Assembly: GCA_965644295.1 (NCBI GenBank)
Contig: CBFFRP010000362.1
Span: forward strand, 1 to 64,000
Source: Paraphysomonas bandaiensis
Taxonomy: Eukaryota; Chrysophyceae
DNA length: 64,000 nt
Direction of reading: 5' to 3'
The notes beneath the pieces are model-generated. The model did no database searches. It saw nothing but the letters and a program-made list of their open reading frames with translations, and was not told the DNA's origin. Position numbers and translations under genes: made by a program. Position 1 is the first letter of the stretch; each line of letters begins with the position of its first letter. Positions 59,837 through 64,000 of this stretch are shown piece after piece.

Positions 59837-60944
59837 ATGTTCTTTCCAGTCATCATTTCGGCCCTGTATATGAGTATGGCCACATGTAGTAAACTCCTCG
59901 TAGGGGACAGTGACCGATCACGCTGCATGGATATATGTAAATCAGAGGGACTAGAGTGTGATAATAGATGGATTCATAGATACAGTTGTGAAGAAGCAGC
60001 TCAGGTTGCCTGCAATAATCGTGAAATGCGTGAACTGTCGTTCCATCCGGAAGATGTGTCCTGTCACTTCGGTGGCGGCTGTTTCGTAAACTGCCACTCG
60101 TATGTTTATTTTGAAATAGCGCGCTGGAATGCAACATGCGGAGAAAATTATTGTTTATTCAGGACTCCTATGCGCATTCTCTGTCCATGTAAGGAGCGTG
60201 CTGCTGTTCCTGAACCTGCAGTCATTCACTACACTACTGAGGAGACTGCTGGGGTGTCTATATTTTATATTACAGTGTGTCTGTTCGGTATATATTTGAT
60301 TTGTTGTTGCTGTTCAGCGTCTCTTGTTAAAAGGTATGGCCAATATTATTTTATGCTGCACCCTTAAGTTTTTTGTCTCACACAGAAGTAATTTTGCTGG
60401 GGCAACACAGGAAGAGATGGAGGCATTTCTTCAAGAAGAACTGAACTCTCCTGTTCGACAACTTTATTGGTGTCTTTGCTGCGAGCCGATTCAGCACTAT
60501 TTGGTTGTATGCTTCAAGAAAACAAAGAAGTGTTTCCGTAGGGCGTGTAGGGCGTGCGGTGGCTATATTTCTGGATACTGCAGGAGATCTCAAGAGAATG
60601 TATCTAGTCTTGGTGAGTCTTCTCACGCATTGATAGAGATGGAGGAAGCAGATAGGTCGTCCCGCGGCACCCGCAAGAAACCATCAAAGGATCGAAGATC
60701 AAGAGATAAAAGTAGAAAAAAATTACGGGGAAAAGAGAGTATTCCAATAGCTCCTTCTATAGAGGAATGCGCAAAGCAGGATATATCTAGTATTGAATCT
60801 CCTGTTGAGAGCGGAGATAGTACAAAATCAGGTGCCACAGGGTCATCACGGCCAGTGACACGGGAGGACATTACTACTTTAGCCGCACTTTATAGTACTA
60901 AGAATAGCAAACGCCGTAGTGTGCCTACGTCGAGCTTAGATTAG
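59837..60944 (+). CDS. cysteine-rich type I membrane protein, 2 exons
   Basis: A 351-residue protein from exons 59837-60333 and 60386-60944 (in frame). The signal peptide MFFPVIISALYMSMATCSKL leads to a domain of about 100 residues with around ten Cys (CMDICKSEGLECDNRW, AAQVACNN, VSCHFGGGCFVNCHS, ATCGENYC) ending ILCPCKE. The Cys pattern with a final LCPC resembles small disulfide modules in various protist secreted proteins and the C-terminal region of MGAT5; this is an analogy. A hydrophobic Cys-rich span (ISIFYITVCLFGIYLICCCC-like, residues about 138-160) follows. The cytoplasmic tail begins with clustered Cys (CLCCEPIQ), suiting palmitoylation, and ends in a long Arg/Lys/Ser-rich disordered stretch. 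Function is unknown. Confidence 0.72.
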
Positions 60945-62163
60945 TAAAGTATTGTTCTTATAGATTAATCATCAGACTGGCCTGTCAGATATATGCCTAG
61001 AATCAGCGTACTAGAGTCGTAATGTGTAACGAAGTTATATTTAGATCTGAGATCCTTGTGTGTATCATATTTGTTCTATATTAACTTCGCTTTGTGCTGT
61101 TATTGTGTACTCCATAACAAATAACTAAACAATGTAAATCGTCAAAGTATTTAACTTTCCATTGTGTAGTCACCAAGTTGACAAATGTAAATGAACTCCC
61201 AGAGAGTACTTTGTACTTTACCCACTTCATGCATAAATTGTTAGGATAAATTAATGTCGTCTAACGCAATAGTTATTATGTTCTTTTCACAAATATATAT
61301 TCTCCTTATCTCTATTGATAATTGCTCATTTTAAGCTAGATCACAGAGAGAATTTGTCGTAGGACTAGATAGGTAGATTGTCTTCAAGTGACATACTGAA
61401 TATACTAGAATAAGATCCATATTCTAATAATCTCTATAGTATATATTTCGACTTTCGACAAACCCAACATACCGTTGGGTCAGGTTCAACGATATCGCTT
61501 CGGGTGACAAGGGGTTCGGTCGGGCTTCTGTCATGACTAGACAAACGTCTATCCTCCAAATTGCCCACGAAATACTTAATACGCTGGTCTTTTGTGCTTA
61601 ACATCAAATAAAGCTTATCACCCAGTTGAATTCACCTCTCAGCTAACTTACAAACGACCTATTACATAAATACATGTCAATCTATAGTAACACTCTCAAA
61701 GTTTTCACCGGCCATCTCTGCCTGATATGTACTTATGTATGCTTCACGATTTGTGAAACCACAGGGAAATCAATAAATGGGACATGTTGTAAGCACCTAT
61801 AGCCTATGGCACTATTGGTTGACCTGTATAACTCCCTCAGCCATAATAGTTTATATTACTTCAGTAAATCACGACTGAAATCTCCAGGAATCTTTTCTTG
61901 ATGATAGTATGGAGAGTGAGTGACCTATACGGAAACTACAGACTATAGACCAGTATACCCAGTATACAGTTTTCAGTTTGTTAGAAACCTCGGTATAACA
62001 TGATATACATACGGTATTACTGCAGACACTGCTCTACGTATACTTACACAGAGTGTATCCATATGGGCCGGTACTACGACCACATACAGCAGCAGCGGTA
62101 CTGTACATATACATGCTCCTATCGCTCTCCTTTCATCACTATGTTTCATACATACACTTTACC
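60945..62163. other. intergenic, with a structured patch
   Basis: About 1.2 kb. A hairpin ACCCAAC-loop-GTTGGGT at about 61465-61484 lies in a more GC-rich patch (61450-61560) with no coding frame. The rest is AT-rich and featureless. Confidence 0.35.
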
Positions 62164-64000
62164 ATGATAACTTTTAGTAAGGTTCTCTATATCGCCGCCG
62201 GTCTTGCTGGCCTGGTCGATGGTTGCTCGAATATTATCGTCAGCCCTGGAGCATCAGCAGACTCATCCTCTATGGTCGCTTATAACGCTGATAGTGCGGC
62301 TTTGTATGGTAGCTTATACCACTATCCCGCTGCTGACCATCCAAAGAACTCAATGAGAGATATCTACGACTGGGATACTGGTGTTTACCTTGGACAAATT
62401 GAAGAGGTTGAGCACACGTATAATGTTGTGGGCAATATGAACGAGTTCGGTTTGTCTATTGGGGAGACTACATACGGAGGGGTTAGTGAACTTCAGTCTC
62501 AACCAGGAGCTAAAATTGACTACGGGTCGTTGATTTGGGTCACATTACAGCGTGCCAAGACGGCACGTGAAGCAATTCATACTATCAGTCGCCTGATGAG
62601 TGAGAACGGTTATGCTTCTGAAGGAGAAAGTTTCTCTATTGCCGACCCTCATGAAGCATGGTATGAACCATTGAATTATAGCTATTTATGATATACCTGT
62701 CGTACTCATGTTTTGAATTGTATATTAACCTAACTCTATGTCACTTCAGGGTCATGGAGATCATTGGTAAGGGTTCGTATGAGAGAGGAGCTGTATGGGT
62801 AGCTCGCCGCATTCCTGACGGGTATGTATGCGCTCACGCTAATCAAGCCCGCATTACTACTTTCCCATTGGATGACCCCGAGGATACGCTATATGCACCT
62901 GATGTTATATCCTTTGCCCGCAAAATTGGCCTCTATGATGGTCCCGATGAGGAATTTTCATTCTCCGATGTCTATGACGCTGTAACTTTCTCTGGTGCCA
63001 GGTGGGCAGCGTGATAGCATGTCATAGCATATCCGTGTACTTGTGAATTATCTCTGATTTTTGGGATGTTTATGTCTTACGCGTTGCCTCACAGGTTTTG
63101 TGAGGCACGTGTGTGGTCATTCTTTGGAGATGTTATGGGAGAGGAATGGGCACAACAGTATCTGGATTATGCCCAAGGCTACAACCTAACTAACCGAATG
63201 CCTCTTTGGGTGAAGGTATCGCTACACAATACCTTTACTGATTGTGATACTAATGATAATATTCGCAGCCGGTACAGAAGGTGTCCTTAAAGGACACTAT
63301 GCGTCACATGCGGAATCACTATGAGAATACCCCTTTAGCCATGGACGGCGAGGTCTTTCCTGATGTTGGGGCAAGCTATGGCTACACTCCAGTCCGTGCC
63401 CACCCGCTGACGTGGACATCTGGCAGTAAAGAGTACCTTAATGAACGGCCTATTGCAACCCAGCAAACAGGTTGGAACTTCATCGCTCAAAGTCGCAAAT
63501 GGATGCCCCAGGAATTCTCTGGTTTGCTTTGGTTCGGCGTTGATGACTCTGCTACAACAGTGCGTTTTCCTGTTTATGGGTCTGCTACGCGAGTGGCCGA
63601 TGCATTCGCGGGTGCTGGGGCTCAGGATGGCGTCACCCCCCCACTGATGAAATTTGATTTTCAGAGTGCATTTTCCGTGTTCAACCTTGTTGCCAACTGG
63701 GCATACTCAAGATGGGATCTAATGTACCCAGATGTCCTTGCCCGCATCGAATCTCTGGAAGACTCGTTAATTGCTCAAGCCAATGATGTTGATATTAAAG
63801 CTAAGCAAGTCCTTGAGTCAAGTGGTGTGAGCGCAGCTATTGAGCTCGTTACATCCTTTTCTGTTGACGCTGGTAATAGCCTCGTCAGGAGTTGGGCTAA
63901 TTTCTTTGGGGAAATGTTTGTAAAATACAAAGATGGATACGTGTTCACTGAGGACTCATCGGAGCCTAGCTGCGGATGTAGCGTTGCCAATGGGGCGTAT
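62164..64000 (+). CDS. peptidase family C69 protein, 3' end cut by the window
   Basis: An Ntn-hydrolase dipeptidase-type enzyme. Exons 62164-62660, 62750-63001, 63095-63215 and 63269-64000 onward join in frame, leaving more than 530 residues. The start MITFSKVLYIAAGLAGLVDG acts as a signal peptide before CSNIIVSPGASAD, whose Cys (residue 21) is the expected N-terminal nucleophile after cleavage. Family blocks follow: NVVGNMNEFGLSIGETTYGG, TAREAIHTISRLMSENGYAS, then the spliced SIADPHEAWVMEIIGKGSYE and GAVWVARRIPDGYVCAHANQ, and later DDSATTVRFPVYGSAT. This is typical of eukaryotic C69A-like lysosomal or secreted enzymes. Its substrate is unknown. The sequence ends mid-exon at 64000, near CGCSVANGAY, so the C-terminus is not visible. 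Confidence 0.88.

Noticed and set aside
61450-61560. tRNA-like gene
   Set aside because: No acceptor stem, anticodon arm or T-loop consensus could be built on either strand.

Overview
This window is nuclear DNA from an intron-rich microbial eukaryote. Protein-coding exons join across short GT-AG introns, mostly about 45-150 nt, and UAA, UAG and UGA all end genes. Several genes are eukaryote-specific: POLR3H, CNOT2, ALG2, CLPTM1, an SMP-domain contact-site protein and a FYVE protein. A CFAP96-like gene indicates cilia or flagella. The species cannot be named from this sequence; a heterotrophic flagellated protist or similar lineage is an inference. No convincing tRNA, rRNA, CRISPR or prokaryotic operon was seen. 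Gene models were spliced by eye, and exon lengths were checked for frame where stated.

Layout. 1-4404: a DNA transposon with matching ends and a three-exon DDE transposase. 4621-13643: a 3-hydroxyisobutyrate-dehydrogenase-like enzyme, an MFS transporter, a bacterial-type RNase HII and an unrecognised four-exon gene. 13753-21922: a GT2 glycosyltransferase, an isochorismatase-domain hydrolase and ALG2, the last two head to head. 22197-25600: a Mutator-like non-autonomous element with a 9-bp target duplication, carrying a 2-kb minisatellite of 23-bp units. 27717-32033: CFAP96 and a TPR plus double cyclic-nucleotide-binding protein. 32812-38529: an SMP lipid-transfer protein, POLR3H and a methyltransferase. 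40555-42875: a second Mutator-like element with very GC-rich ends and an internally deleted transposase. 43227-43595: a small SelW/Rdx-like gene with an in-frame TGA where the selenocysteine would be. 46456-52568: an EF-hand/SAM/FN3/TM/FYVE protein divergent from a GT14 glycosyltransferase. 53426-60944: CNOT2, a small two-TM protein, CLPTM1 and a cysteine-rich type I membrane protein. 62164-64000: a C69-family peptidase running off the end.

Many genes serve the secretory pathway and membranes: ALG2, GT2, GT14, CLPTM1, SMP, FYVE and C69. Others serve RNA metabolism (POLR3H, CNOT2, RNase HII) or cilia (CFAP96). They are independent transcription units, often in divergent pairs. Three long (TACA/TGTA)n arrays lie exactly in divergent intergenic regions. 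The strongest novelty candidates are the selenoprotein candidate with a SECIS-like hairpin downstream, and the TIR element containing the minisatellite.
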